The notes under the pieces: generated by a model | What the model was told of the DNA's origin: nothing | What the model saw: only the letters and a program-made list of their open reading frames with translations | The model's database searches: none | Assembly (NCBI GenBank): GCA_023159155.1 | Contig: JAJNNX010000011.1 | Coordinates: 1 to 64,000 of the forward strand | DNA length: 64,000 nt | DNA from: Ustulina deusta | Taxonomy: Eukaryota; Ascomycota; Sordariomycetes; Xylariales; Xylariaceae | Direction: 5' to 3' | Shown here: positions 13,019-25,144 of the stretch, in pieces | Numbering within the stretch: the stretch's first letter is position 1 | Layout: the number at the start of each line of letters is the position of its first letter | Position numbers and translations under genes: made by a program

Positions 13019-14056
13019 ACTAAAATAAAATAGTTAATAAAATCTATAAATATTTAATATATATAATAAAAATTAATAATTAATAATTTAAAAATTAAAT
13101 ATTTTAAATTATTAATTTTAGTTATAATATTATTATTAATATTAAATAATTAATAAAACAAAATATTTTAATAAAAACCTAAAAATAATAGCTAATTTAG
13201 CTAAATAATTTATTTTTATTATTTTAATTTTTACTAACAATTATTATTAAACTTTTTAATTATAAATAATAAAATATAGATCTAGAAATATATAAAAATA
13301 TTATTAGATATTAAAACAACTTTTTAAAAATAAAACAATTATTTTAAGTATAACTAAAACTAAAAAGATATAAAAAAAACCTAGGATCTTTAAACTTAAA
13401 ACAAAAAAGGTTTATATAATAATTTCTAAAAAAGAAAAAAACTAAGCTACTATTTAAAAAATTATTTTTACTAAAATAAATAAAAGCAACTAGTTAAAAA
13501 AACTTTAAAGGAGCTTATTGTAATTAAATTTGTAATAACTAAAAATAACTATATTAAACTACTTAAAAAAGACTTAAAAATAATTAATATTTTATAAAAA
13601 AAATAAACTTAAATTAACTAAGTAATATTATATTTAATTATTATAATACTATTTATTTTGCAAAACTAAACATTATTAAAACTTTTTATTAATTGCTATT
13701 AATTTTAGAATTATGCTATTTTTTTTTTTTTAAACCTACAAAAAATATTTTAATAAAAAGTCTTACTATTCGGTTTAAAAATAAAACCTGCTTAGTAGCA
13801 AACTTTTATTAATATATAAATTTAAAAAATTTTAAACAAATTTATAAATATTTATATAAATAATATCCTAATTTATTTTAAATCTAAAAAATAGTATTAG
13901 ATTTATTATAAAAAAATAATCTATTGCTTATATTAAGCTAAATATTTAAAAATAATTATAAAAACTAAAATAAAAATAAAAATTAATCCTATTAAAATCT
14001 AACCAATTCTAAATTAATTTAGTTATTTTTTAAGTTTTATAACTATATTTATATAT

Positions 14057-14420
14057 TGCAGTAGGGCTAGTGCGCACATATAGGAAACAGGTCCTTAGTC
14101 ATAAAATAGAACGTATTCTCGGAAACCTCAGAGATTACAAAACAAAAGGTATAAAAAACGCACGTTTTTATTTAAAGCTACAAAAAACTTCTCCCTTTAC
14201 AGACAAAACAACAAACAATTATTACAAAATATTAAATAAAAGTTAGAAATTTGTTTTTATTAATTAATTATTGCGTTTTTATTTATATTTATAAATTAGA
14301 TCTTAACCTAATATGTACAAAGATCCGCGAGCCGGAAAACGTAGTCCAATATAGAATAATCAAGTAGGTTTAGTTAGTTTAAGTATATAATACGCCGATC
14401 AAGAGCCCTGCTCTATTTCA
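14057..14420. mobile_element. 364-bp insertion with TG...CA ends, ATAT duplication
   Basis: It interrupts retrotransposon internal sequence; the uninterrupted version is near 17670-17690. Flanks are ATAT on both sides (14053-14056, 14421-14424). Ends are TGCAGTAGGGC and TGCTCTATTTCA. AGGGCT near the left end and AGCCCT near the right end form a short inverted pair. It could be a solo LTR related to family B or a small terminal-repeat element. Composition is less AT-rich than its host. Confidence 0.7.
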
Positions 14421-14538
14421 ATATTTATTTATTATATTAATAAAATTGCTATTTTTTTAAACTAATTACTAAAAAAAAATAAGCTATTTACAATGAGATT
14501 AAAACAAAAATAAACTTTTAAACATATAAAACTACTAG

Positions 14539-14758
14539 TATGACAGTTAGTATAGTTTTAGTAAGACCTACAAAAACTCCAGACCTAAATAGCAATAAAA
14601 TAAAAAGTTTACGTACGGACCAACCTATAACTCTGCAGCTACATACATAAAATTTATATCTATTTACTTTGTAAACTTTAATTTTTTTTTTAGCTTAAAG
14701 TTAATATTTATAATATTAATAAACTAGCTATAAAAGCTTTACTGAACTAATTATAATA
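14539..14758 (+). repeat. 5' LTR of nested element
   Basis: 220-bp LTR starting TATGACAG, followed by the usual CTACTTTAAG internal start. Confidence 0.75.
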
Positions 14759-17700
14759 CTACTTTAAGCTTATTAATTATTTATTAATAAATATTTAATA
14801 TATATATATATTTTTTATTTTGTTATAATTAATAAAATATAAATAAAATTTTATTATTATTTATATATTTAATATAAAAAATTATATATTTTATAATATA
14901 AACTTAATTTTAATATAATTTGAATAAAATTTTTAATTTTTATATTATTTAAAAACTAATAACTTATAAACAATTTAACTTTAAATATTTTAAATTTATT
15001 TTTAGTTCTTAAACAATTAAAATAATTTAAAATGAATAATATACTTAAAAATATATTAGAAAATATTATAGTTATATAAGCTTATAATTTTATATTAGTT
15101 TTAATAGAACTTTTTTAATAAATAAATAAACTAAAGCATTAATTTTTTATTATGCTTATTTTAATATTTTTAAAAAATAATTATAATTTAATAATAAAAA
15201 ATATATTTAAAAATATTAATTTTAAATTTTTTAGTTTTGCTACTTTATTTATTTTTTGTTTTATTAGTTTATTTTTTAGTGCTTTAAACTTTATTTATAT
15301 TAAAAAAGCTAAAATATAAAAAATTAATTTAAGTAAATTTATAAAAAATAAAGCTTTATTTAATAACTAAGTTTATAAACTAATAAAAAAATTAAATAAA
15401 AATATTATTATATTTTAAATTAATAATAATTAATTTTAATATATTATAAAGTAGTTAAAAAAATATATTAAAAATTTAATAAAAATATATTTGTATTTAA
15501 TTAAAAAATTATTTAATAATATTACTAAAATAATTTAAACTTTATTAATAGTTTATTATAATTTTAATTAAATAATTATTATTTATAAAATATTTTAAAT
15601 TTATATATATATAATTAATAAAAATATTAATAAATTTATTTTTATATTTAATAGTTTAGCTTAAAAATATTAATTTGCTAAATTATAATAAAAATATAAA
15701 TTATAAAACTATTTTTATATAAAATTTATATAAATTTAAATATTTTTTATAAATTATTTATTAATAAAATTATTAAGTTAGTATATAATATTAAATAAAT
15801 TTATAAAAACTATTAATAAATTAAATTTATAAGCTTAATTAAACAAAAATCTAACTTAAATAACTAAATTTTTAATAAACTTATTTATTAATTTTTAACT
15901 AATTTTAAAAGTTCTAAAATATTTATTTTAAAATAGTTAAAATAAATATTAATTATAAAAAAAAAGCCTATTAAAATAATAAAACTTGTTTTATTTATAA
16001 AAAAAAAACATATTAATTAATTATTTTAATTAAAAGCTTAAATTTTTAAATATTTAATTAGCAAAAAAAGCTTATAATAAAAATAGTTTTAATAGTTTAT
16101 TTAACTTAAAAAATAAATAAAATTAATAAAAGTTTTTTTATTAGTTTTTTTATTTATTTTAGCTAAAATATATAACTAAAATAAATTAATTATTTTTAAA
16201 ATATTTATTTAATTATAAATTAATAATATTAAAATAAAAACTTTAATTTTATATAATATTAAACTTTATATTTTTTTAATAATTAATTATAAATTTATAT
16301 AATAAGTTAAATAATAATTAAAAATAAAAATAGTTTGTTTAGTTAAACTTTAAAAGTTTTATAACTACTAAAATAAAATAGTTAGTAAAGTTTATAAATA
16401 TTATTATTAATATTAAATAATTAAAAAAATAAAATATTTTAATAAGAACCTAAAAATAATAGTTAATTTAACTAAATAATTTATTTTTATTAATTTAAAT
16501 TTTACTAATAATTATAGTTAAACTTTTTAGTTATAAATAATAAAATATAACGCTAAAAATATAAAAAAATATTATTAAATATTAAAACAATTTTTTAAAA
16601 ACAAAATAATTATTTTAAGAATAACTAAAACTAAAAAAATTATATAAAATCTTTAGAATTATTTTTATTAAAATAAATAAAAATAATTAACTACAAAAAC
16701 TTTAAAAAAACTTATTATACTTAAGTTTATAATAATTAAAAATAATTAATATTTTATAAAAAAAACTAAACTTGAATTAATTAAGTAGTATTATTAAAAA
16801 ATTTTAATAATAAACTAATTTTATTTTAAAAAAAAAAACCTTTAAATATATAAAGTTAATGCAAAGCTTTTTGTTTTTTTAGCTATTATATTTAAAAGGT
16901 TTTTTTTTTTTTTTTAAATTTAAAATTTTATTATTATTATAACTAAAGTTTAATATAATATTAAAATTTAATAATAAAAAATATATTTTTAAATTTTATT
17001 AATATTAAATATTTATATAGTTTATTTTATTTAAAAAAAAGTTTATAAATAAATTATTAGTTATAAATTTTATTAAATAAAATATAAACTTAAATATTAT
17101 TTCTATTTTATTTATATTTAAACTTAGGTTAATTAAATTTAAATTTATAATTAATTATTAATAAAAAAATATATATTTAAAAAATAAAATTATATTACTT
17201 TTAAATATTAGTAGTATTATATTTAATTATTATAATATTATTTGTTTTATAAAACTAAATATTATTAAAACTTTTTATTAATTATTATTAATTATAAAAT
17301 TATTTTTTTTTATTTTTTTTAAAATTTAAAAAAAAATATCATAATAAAAAGTTTTATTACTTCGTTTAGAAATAAAATTTGGTTAGTAGCAAGTTTTTAT
17401 TAATATATAAATTTATAAATATTTATATAAATAATATTTTAATTTATTTTAAAACAAAAAAATAGCCCTAAACTTATTACAAAAAAATAATTTATTGCTT
17501 ATATTAAACTAAATATTAAAAAAATATTAAAAAGTTTTGTTTTAATATATTTATTATTAATTATTTAAAAATAATTATAAAAGCTAAAATTAAAATTAAA
17601 ATTAATTTTGCTAAAATTTAAATAATTTTAAAAATACTAAATTAATTTAGTTATTTTTTAAGTTTTATAATTATATTTATATATTTATTTATTATACTAG

Positions 17701-19068
17701 TAAAATTGCTGCTTTTTTAAATTAACTATTAAAAAAAATAAACTATTTATAATAGGACTAAAATAAAAATAAGCTTTTAAATATATAAAACTACTAATAT
17801 ATAAAGCGCTTATTTTAGTTTTTTTTAAGCCTAGCTAACTAATATAAATAAAAATAAAAATTTTATATAATATAATAAAAAGAATTATTTAGTAAAAAAA
17901 AAAAATATAGTAGCTAATATTTTATTAAAAAAAATAATAAAGTTTTTTATAATAAAAATTAAAAAAACTAAAAAGAAAAAATTAATATTGGTTTTTTTTA
18001 ATAAAATATTAAATTTTATATTAACTATAAACTTTTTATTTAATATTTTTTAAAAAGCTAATTTAATAAACTTAATTAAACAAAAAAACGAGCTATAAAA
18101 TATAAAAAATAAAAACAAAAAGCTATATATATTTAAAATTATTTTAAATAGAACTATTTTTTTTATATATAGTTTTAATTTAAAAAGTTTATATATTTTT
18201 AATTATTATATATTAAAACTAATATAAAATAATTAAAATATTAAAACAAAAATATTATTAGTTTTATTTAAAATATAATTATAAATAATATATATATAAT
18301 TATTATAACTATAAAAAAATAAAATATTATAAAATAAAACTTTTAATTTTATTTATTTATTGTTTATATTAGCTATAATATAATAATACGTAATAATAAA
18401 TAATAAAAATATATTATTTAATTAATAAAGTTATAACTATATATAAAAATTTATAAATAAGTTTAGCTATTTAATTATAAAGTTATTAGTTATATAATAT
18501 TATAAAAATTTATATAAATTTTTTAATATATTAAATATATAAATATTAAATAATATACAACTTTTTAATAATAAATATTAATAAAATTATTATAAATTTT
18601 AATATTAAGTAGCAAACGTTTAAATTAGTTTGTTAAAATTAAAATATTTAAAAAATAATATATAATATAGCAATTTTTATATAAAAATCATATAAGCTAT
18701 AAACTAATAAAAAAAATACTTAATAAATTTTAAAATAAAAAATAAAATAATTAAAAATATATAAAAAAAATAAAAAATTATAGTACTAAATTGCTTAAAA
18801 AAACTATAATTTTAATAATACTTAATATATAGTTTAAAATTTTTAAAATATACTAATTAAACTTAACTAATTTTATAAAACTTATAAAAAAATATTTAAA
18901 TCTTTTATAAAATTATAAAAATAAATATATATAATAATAATTAATAAATTTTTAAATAATTATAAAAATAATAATAAAGTAATATAATATAAAAAAATTA
19001 TATAAACTTAATATTATTAATAATTTTAAATTAAAATTATATTTAAATTTTTAGTTTTAAAAAAAAAA

Positions 19069-19300
19069 TATAATAGTTAGTATAATTTTAGCAAAACTTA
19101 TAAAAACTTTAGACTTATATAATAATAAAATAAAAAGTTTATATATAAATTAATTTATAATTTTATAGCTATATATATAAAATCTATATCTATTTACTTT
19201 ATAAACTTTTACTTTTTTTTTTTTTTTTTTTTTAGTTTAGAATCTTTATTTATAGTATTAATAAACTAGCTATAGAAGCTTTATTTAACTAATCGTAATA
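19069..19300 (+). repeat. 3' LTR of nested element
   Basis: 232-bp LTR ending CGTAATA; the A-rich tract just before it is conserved in the other copies. Confidence 0.75.
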
Positions 19301-21018
19301 GCTAGTATATAAAACGTTTATTTTAGGTTTTTTTAGGCCTAGCTAACTAGTATAAATAAAAATAATTATTTTATATAATGTAATAAAAAAAATTATTTAG
19401 TAATAATAAAAAAATATTTTTTAAAACAATAATGCTAATTAAATAAGCCTATTTAATTTAAAACTATAAATTTTTAGTAGTAATATAAATTTTAAAACAT
19501 TATTACTTAAAGTTTTTTAGAACTAAGTTTTTTATAATAATTAATTATTAAGCTTTATTATATTTTTTAAATAAATAGATCTTATTAATATAATAAATCT
19601 ATTAAGCTAATTTTTTATTAAACTTTAATATTCATTTTTAGTATTAACTAGAATAAAAAAATATAATAGCTAATATTTTATTAATAAAAATTAAAAAAAC
19701 TAAAAAAAAAAATTTAATATTAGTTTTTTTTAATAAAATATTAAATCTTATATTAATTATAGATTTTTTACTTAATATTTTCGAAAAAGCTAACTTAATA
19801 AACTTAATTAAATAAAAAAACTAGCTATAAAAACTAAAAAACAAAAATAAAAAGCTATATATATTTAAAATTATTTTAAACAAATAAAAAAAATTTTGTA
19901 TAATTTTAATTTAAAAAGTTTATATATTCTTAATTATTATATATTAAAGTTAATATAAAATAATTAAAATATTAAAATAAAAATATATTATTTAACTAAT
20001 AAAATTATAACTATATATAAATTTTTATAAATAAGTTTAACTATTTAATTATAACTTTATTTAATAAAAAAATAAACATTATAAAATTAATAGCTATATA
20101 ATACTATAAAAATCTATATAGATTTTTTAGTATATTAAATATATAAATATTAAATAATATAGAACTATTTATTTTTAAATTTATCGTAATAATTAATAAT
20201 TTTATAAATATTAAGCACTACTTTAGTAATATTTACTATTTTTAGACCTAAAAAGTAATAAAATTAACTAATTAAAAACTAGATTAATAACTTTATTTTT
20301 ATATTAATAAATATTAAAATAACTAAAATATTTATTTTTTTGTTTTAAACTTTATATATAATTTTTTATAATATTTATTAATTAATATATTACTACTAAA
20401 AATAATAATAAAAATTAATATATAAAACTTTTTAATAATAAATATTAATAAAACTATTATAAATTTTAATACTAAATAATAAATATTTAAAAAATAGCTT
20501 ATAATATAACAACCTTTATATAAAAATAATATAAACTATAAGCTAATAAAAAAAAGTACCTAATAAATTTTAAAATAAAAAATAAAGTTTTTTTAAAAAA
20601 AAAAAAAGTTTTATAATATAAATACTAATTATTAAATTAAACGTTTAATTAGTTAAACTTTTTAAGATTTTAAAAAAACAAAAATTTAGTTATATTTTTA
20701 ATTTGTTTAATTTTTATAAAATAAAAAACTATAATATTAAATTGCTTAAAAAGTTATAATTTTAATAATATTTAATATATAATTTAAAATTTTAAAAATA
20801 TATTAATTAAGCTTAATTAATTTTATAAAAGTTATAAAAAAGCTTTTTAATATTTTATAAAACTATAAAAATAAATATATATAATAATAACTACTAAATT
20901 TATAAATAATTATAATAATAATAATAAAACAATATATTATAAAAAAGCTATATAAACTTAATATTATTAATAATTTTGAATTAAAATTATATTTAAACTT
21001 TTAGTTTTAAAAAAATAG

Positions 21019-21264
21019 TATAACAATTAGTATAGTTTTGGCAAGACCTGCAAAAACTCTAAACCTATATAGCAATAAGATAGGAAGCTTATATACGGAC
21101 CAACCTATAACTCTAGAAGCTATACACACAGAGTCTATATCTATCTACTCTATAAACTCTGACTTTTTTCCTTTCTTTTTTTCTTTCTTTCTTCTTTAGT
21201 TTAGAGTCTTTGTCCATAGTATTAATAAACTAGCTGTGGAAGCTTTACTCGACTGATCGTGACA
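21019..21264 (+). repeat. 3' LTR of the outer complex, least mutated copy
   Basis: 246-bp LTR that keeps more G/C than the other copies and ends with an unmutated GTGACA. CCTAG follows directly. It ends 124 bases before the P450 start codon, so it is the best copy for defining the LTR family and may sit in that gene's promoter. Confidence 0.8.
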
Positions 21265-21388
21265 CCTAGTAATAAAGAGTGAGGCATGTATATGTACTAG
21301 CATATCCTCTTTCTAGCAGAACCAAGGTTTACTCCATCTATCTCGAACAACACACACTTTAGAAGGGACAACTATAAACCCCTTCGCT

Positions 21389-23293
21389 ATGTATTACACT
21401 TCGGTTACTACGGTCCTTTCCTTTTTTGCGGCTGGTCTTGTCGCCTTAGCCTTTAGGCTATGGAAAAACTACAGCATTGCCAAGTTATCGGGTTTCAAAT
21501 GTGTCTTACTACCAACGCACCTTACGAGCGTGCCATGGCTTGTGGCTGGAAGCATCTTTCTTCCGTTGCTGAACCTCCTCCCGGAGGGGCGCAACTCTCA
21601 ATGGATGCCGTACAGCAGACCTTGATGCTCTGTTAACGATCTCGAGTCTTTGCTAATTGTGACAAGTTTGCTTTTGCTCGATCGCATCTGGCATTCTGGG
21701 CATCAGCCCTTTGCTATAAAAGGCGCGGATACACTCATCGCCGTCTCACCTAGCCAAAATACCTTGTTCACGTGCGACCCGAAACTCATTACACAGCTAC
21801 TTCGAGATCCAGCCTTCGGAAAGCCTACTGCTATGCTAGGCCTGCTCAACTTGTTTGGGCCAACGATGACTGGTACTGATGGGCCCGAAAATAGACTATA
21901 CAGAAAGATTACCGCACCTTACTTCAATCATACCACTATGGACCACGTATTTCAGCAATCGGTGGAGGCAACATCGTCTTTCATGGAGGTAGTGGCCAGC
22001 CAGACGGCTTCAATCGATACTCAGCTGCGGCCGATGCTCTCAAAGCTGGCACTTCATATTCTAAGCAAGTGTGGCTTTGGTAAAACGGGCTCATGCTTCG
22101 AAGAGTTACAGTTCTCCGAGAAGCCTTCCGACGGTCAGAAACTCAGCTTCGCCGATACATTTCTAGGCATTGACCAGGACCTGCCGCTAATCGCCCTTAC
22201 CCCACCGTTTCTTCTTAACAACTCGCCGCTCAAACTACACAAGCGCGGTCGACTGCTGCGATTAAGGCGTACTACCTTGCCTCCCTCACTTTTCATTTGA
22301 AATTTGACCCATTTGAGAAAGCCGAGTTTATTTAGTTCGTAGCTTACACCAAGTGCTTCACTAGACCTGTCCCCTTTCATAGGCGGCTTTACGCAATGAC
22401 TCAAGGGGCGAGTGGGGGTTAGCTTATTACTCCGCCTCTTACGACCGTCCATTCCTCTTGATCAGAGGAGCACACTCTAGGCCCACTTCATGGCGTCTTG
22501 CTTCGTTGCAAATATTTATCATGTGCGGCATGGAGACATAACTAGACTGCGTCTGGGCGATGGAGCTGTCGTCAATAGAGAGAGAGACACTATTATCACC
22601 CAATTCGCGTTGCTGAATCTCGCTTGCCAGCCAGACATGCAAGAGAAGGTTCAGCGTGACCTGGACCATATTCTCGGCAGTCTTCCGCCCCAGCAATGGT
22701 CGTATACGGACCATTACACCGCTTTATCACAGAGTATGGTGGGTGCCGTAATCAACGAGTCCCTGCGCGTATACACCGTCTTACCTGTGTTTATGAAACA
22801 TACGACGGAGCAAGCTGTTCCCGTTAAGCTCGACGGCCGGGATTACTTGATTCCGCCCAAGACACTCATCATGATTAACACAAGCGCAACACACCGAAAC
22901 CCTGCCTACTGGAGTACGCCCATTGGGACTGCTCGCGAGGGTTCACCTTATGCTGTTTCTTCCTTCGTCCCTGAGCGGTGGTTTACTAAAGATGGCAAGT
23001 TTTTAGTTCCGGAACCTGGTTCATACATACCTTTTTCCGACGGCCCTCGCGGCTGTATAGGACAACGCTTCGCCATGGTGGAGCTATGCGCCTCTTTAGC
23101 GCTGATCCTAAAAAACCATAGTATTGAACTTGTCGCGCCAGGCAGCGGCGATCCCAATGTGACAACTAATAGTAGGCACGGATTGGAGCAGGCGAGAGAT
23201 CATGCTATTCATCAGCTGTCTGGTGGCATAATGTTCAATATGACCTTACGGCTAGGAGATAAGATCCCCGTTCGTTTCAGAAAGCGAAATTGA
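21389..23293 (+). pseudogene. Cytochrome P450, decayed
   Basis: The N-terminus has a membrane anchor (hydrophobic residues 4-24). Then WMPYSRP, GADTLIAVSPSQNT, DGPENRLYRKITAPYF and PFLLNNSPLK follow the order of fungal microsomal P450s. The C-terminal part has the K-helix ExxR (ESLR, 22757-22768), PERW and an intact haem motif FSDGPRGCIG (23033-23062). Two stretches are broken. There is an in-frame TGA at 21623-21625 followed by non-P450-like residues up to about 21715. From about 22256 to 22600 there are several stops, and the I-helix oxygen-binding motif (AGxD/ET) cannot be read in frame with its neighbours; a possible CGMET lies in another frame near 22524. A missed intron could explain one break but not both cleanly. 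The conventional P450 would be anchored in the ER; the family is not assigned. Confidence 0.75.
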
Positions 23294-23852
23294 GGTGCTG
23301 GCGTGGCTGTATAATTGTCATTATTGCTTCGTGGTTTTGAAGGAACTCTGATTGAGCGAGCCCCAGGGCAACGTTTTGGTGCCCCGTTCCCTATTCCTTA
23401 ACACAGTACTATCCGCCAAGAATGGTGCCCCCCATTCGAGAAGATCACCAGACTTCACCTTACATAGAAACTATGTCAGAAAGCTGTAGAAGTAGTTATT
23501 AATTTTGCAGCAGTGGAACCTTGCCCGTTTCGCGCAACTTAATTCAACAATTGAAACTAAGGGCAATGCCTCTTAACTGAATCAACGTGGCTCAATAACG
23601 GTCCTTTAAAGCCACTATATAGCTAACTAATTAGGTAGTCTCTAGCTGCATCTGTCTCTAGGAACATAGAACTACTTTCAATCCACTCTAACTAGGTCAA
23701 GTGTTATGCTACTCCGCTAGAACACCAGTATATAAATATTGTGGTGCAGTAGTAAAAATTGCCTTGAGAACCCACACAATCCCTGAACAACAGTTTTTTT
23801 TTGTCTTATTTTGAAAAGGGGGGGTGGAAATATAAGGTTAGTTTCAGAATCA
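23294..23852. other. Intergenic, nothing recognised
   Basis: Spacer between two P450 remnants that point toward each other. A run of C/G around 23815-23830 is the only notable simple sequence. Confidence 0.5.
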
Positions 23853-24240
23853 TTAAAGTAGTGATTCAGGGATTTCCCGTTGTGTAATAAAGAGCTCGCC
23901 TTCCGGGTTAGGGGATATAAACTCGTGTGTCCTAAGATTGCCAGGCCTCTGATTGCTTACTAGCTTGAAATCATAGTTCATGATAAAATGGACCAGAATA
24001 CACTTGATCTCAAGGCTTGCAAAGAATCGACCTAGACAAGCTGCTCAGCCATGACCAAAATGCAGTTGTGTCTTCTCGGTCATCGCAAATTGGTGTCGGT
24101 GCGCTTCTTTAGCCACCCCGCGGAGTTATTAATACCGTAGACCCTCGAAAACATCGGGCCTCTCAGTTAGGTAGAGATACACGCGAGCTGTTTGAGTGAC
24201 CTGTAATATTACGTATTATATAGCATGGTTATTAGCCCCA
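23853..24240 (-). pseudogene. C-terminal relic of a second cytochrome P450
   Basis: Minus-strand translation gives, in one frame, RPDVFEGLRY, then AHRHQFAMTEKTQLHFGHG, then ACLGRFFASLEIK, MNYDFKLV and a P450-like C-terminus ending at a TAA (23853-23855). HFGHGxxACxG is the haem-binding loop of the ent-kaurene-oxidase-like fungal P450 group. In-frame stops fall after LRY (two in a row) and inside the haem loop, so it is dead. Upstream (24168-24240) GANNHAI is compatible with the preceding exon and a small intron; beyond that nothing can be followed. It is a different P450 family from the plus-strand gene at 21.4-23.3 kb and lies tail-to-tail with it. Confidence 0.75.
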
Positions 24241-25144
24241 ATGATAACGCAGGCCGTTATACCGGTTGAAGCATTCTGCCACAAATAGGGAAGACTCATG
24301 CGGACTGGTAGGTCCATTTTGGTTGCTAAGTTCGACTCGGCGTTCGCCACCTCGCGCTTCTTCCATGAAATAAGGTTCTGTCTTCATATTCATCATTATA
24401 TACTCACACTTTGTAGTATTATAGGAGCTTACGGGGGTGGATCTAGTCATTCATTACTGGATCCTGAATCCATTACTCACGGCTTCCTTTCCTGGACGAA
24501 CCAGTGCCAGTGACACGGAATTTGGCGTTCAACCCTGAGATGCTGTCGAGGGACACAAATGACCGAGAGAGTTAGACGATCGCGATCCCAACCCTTAGTA
24601 CGACAAAACTACTTACGATGCGTGTACAAAACATCTAACTGGGTGTGATACTAAATGACGGACACTGCAACCTGATCGGTCGATCTCTGTCGGTTCTTTT
24701 ACAGCGTAACGGTACAAATATATGTTACAATATGCTTACTACACTAGCACCCTCCTTTGCCTCCTTTGAATACAATATAGGTAGTATTTTAAACAAGGGT
24801 GTGTAACACCTAAGGGGATGTGTTGGATATAAGGCTCTATGGAGGACTGTTTAATAAGTGACCGGTCCGCCAATCTTTTCGTGCAGTGGTAAATCCAACA
24901 AAAACATAAAGGAGGATAAGCAACAAGCCTAGGATTGTTTATGACAGCCCGATCAGAGTCCCGTGCTTCTATTGCTTGTATGAGATAATAATATATCATC
25001 GCTTTTCTTGTGCGTCTGCCATGTAAAACACGGTTAAGCCTCATCAAAGTTTCGATAGTCCTAAACACACAAAGTATAGGCATATTCTATACAAGGCTGT
25101 AACATGAATGTCTTATAGATCCTGGCTACTACACAACTGCAATC
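24241..25144. other. Intergenic, no supported gene
   Basis: Several short frames occur on both strands with no recognisable content. The first 300 bases may hold more of the P450 relic, but similarity fades. Confidence 0.5.

Larger units (their letters stand above)
14539..19300 (+). mobile_element. Nested LTR retrotransposon, 4.76 kb
   Basis: LTRs at 14539-14758 and 19069-19300 enclose 4.3 kb of RIP-mutated internal DNA. The element sits inside another copy's internal sequence: the joined flanks read as one continuous stretch similar to 17785-17815. The target duplication is ACTAG at left (14534-14538) and GCTAG at right (19301-19305), differing by one transition. No open reading frame remains. 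Confidence 0.8.
6280..21264 (+). mobile_element. LTR-retrotransposon complex (tandem copies sharing LTRs)
   Basis: One LTR family occurs seven times in one orientation: a 5' fragment at 6280-6409 and full copies at 6410-6637, 7952-8188, 12788-13018, 14539-14758, 19069-19300 and 21019-21264. Consensus ends are TGTAACAG and GTGACA. The outer edges carry the same 5 bp, CCTAG, at 6275-6279 and 21265-21269, so the whole block behaves as one insertion site. Inside, internal segments of different length lie between LTRs (1.3 kb, 4.6 kb and a split 3.2 kb). That fits unequal recombination between LTRs plus deletion. The interior is RIP-saturated and has no readable gag/pol, so the superfamily is not assigned. 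Strand is given as the common LTR orientation only. Confidence 0.8.
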
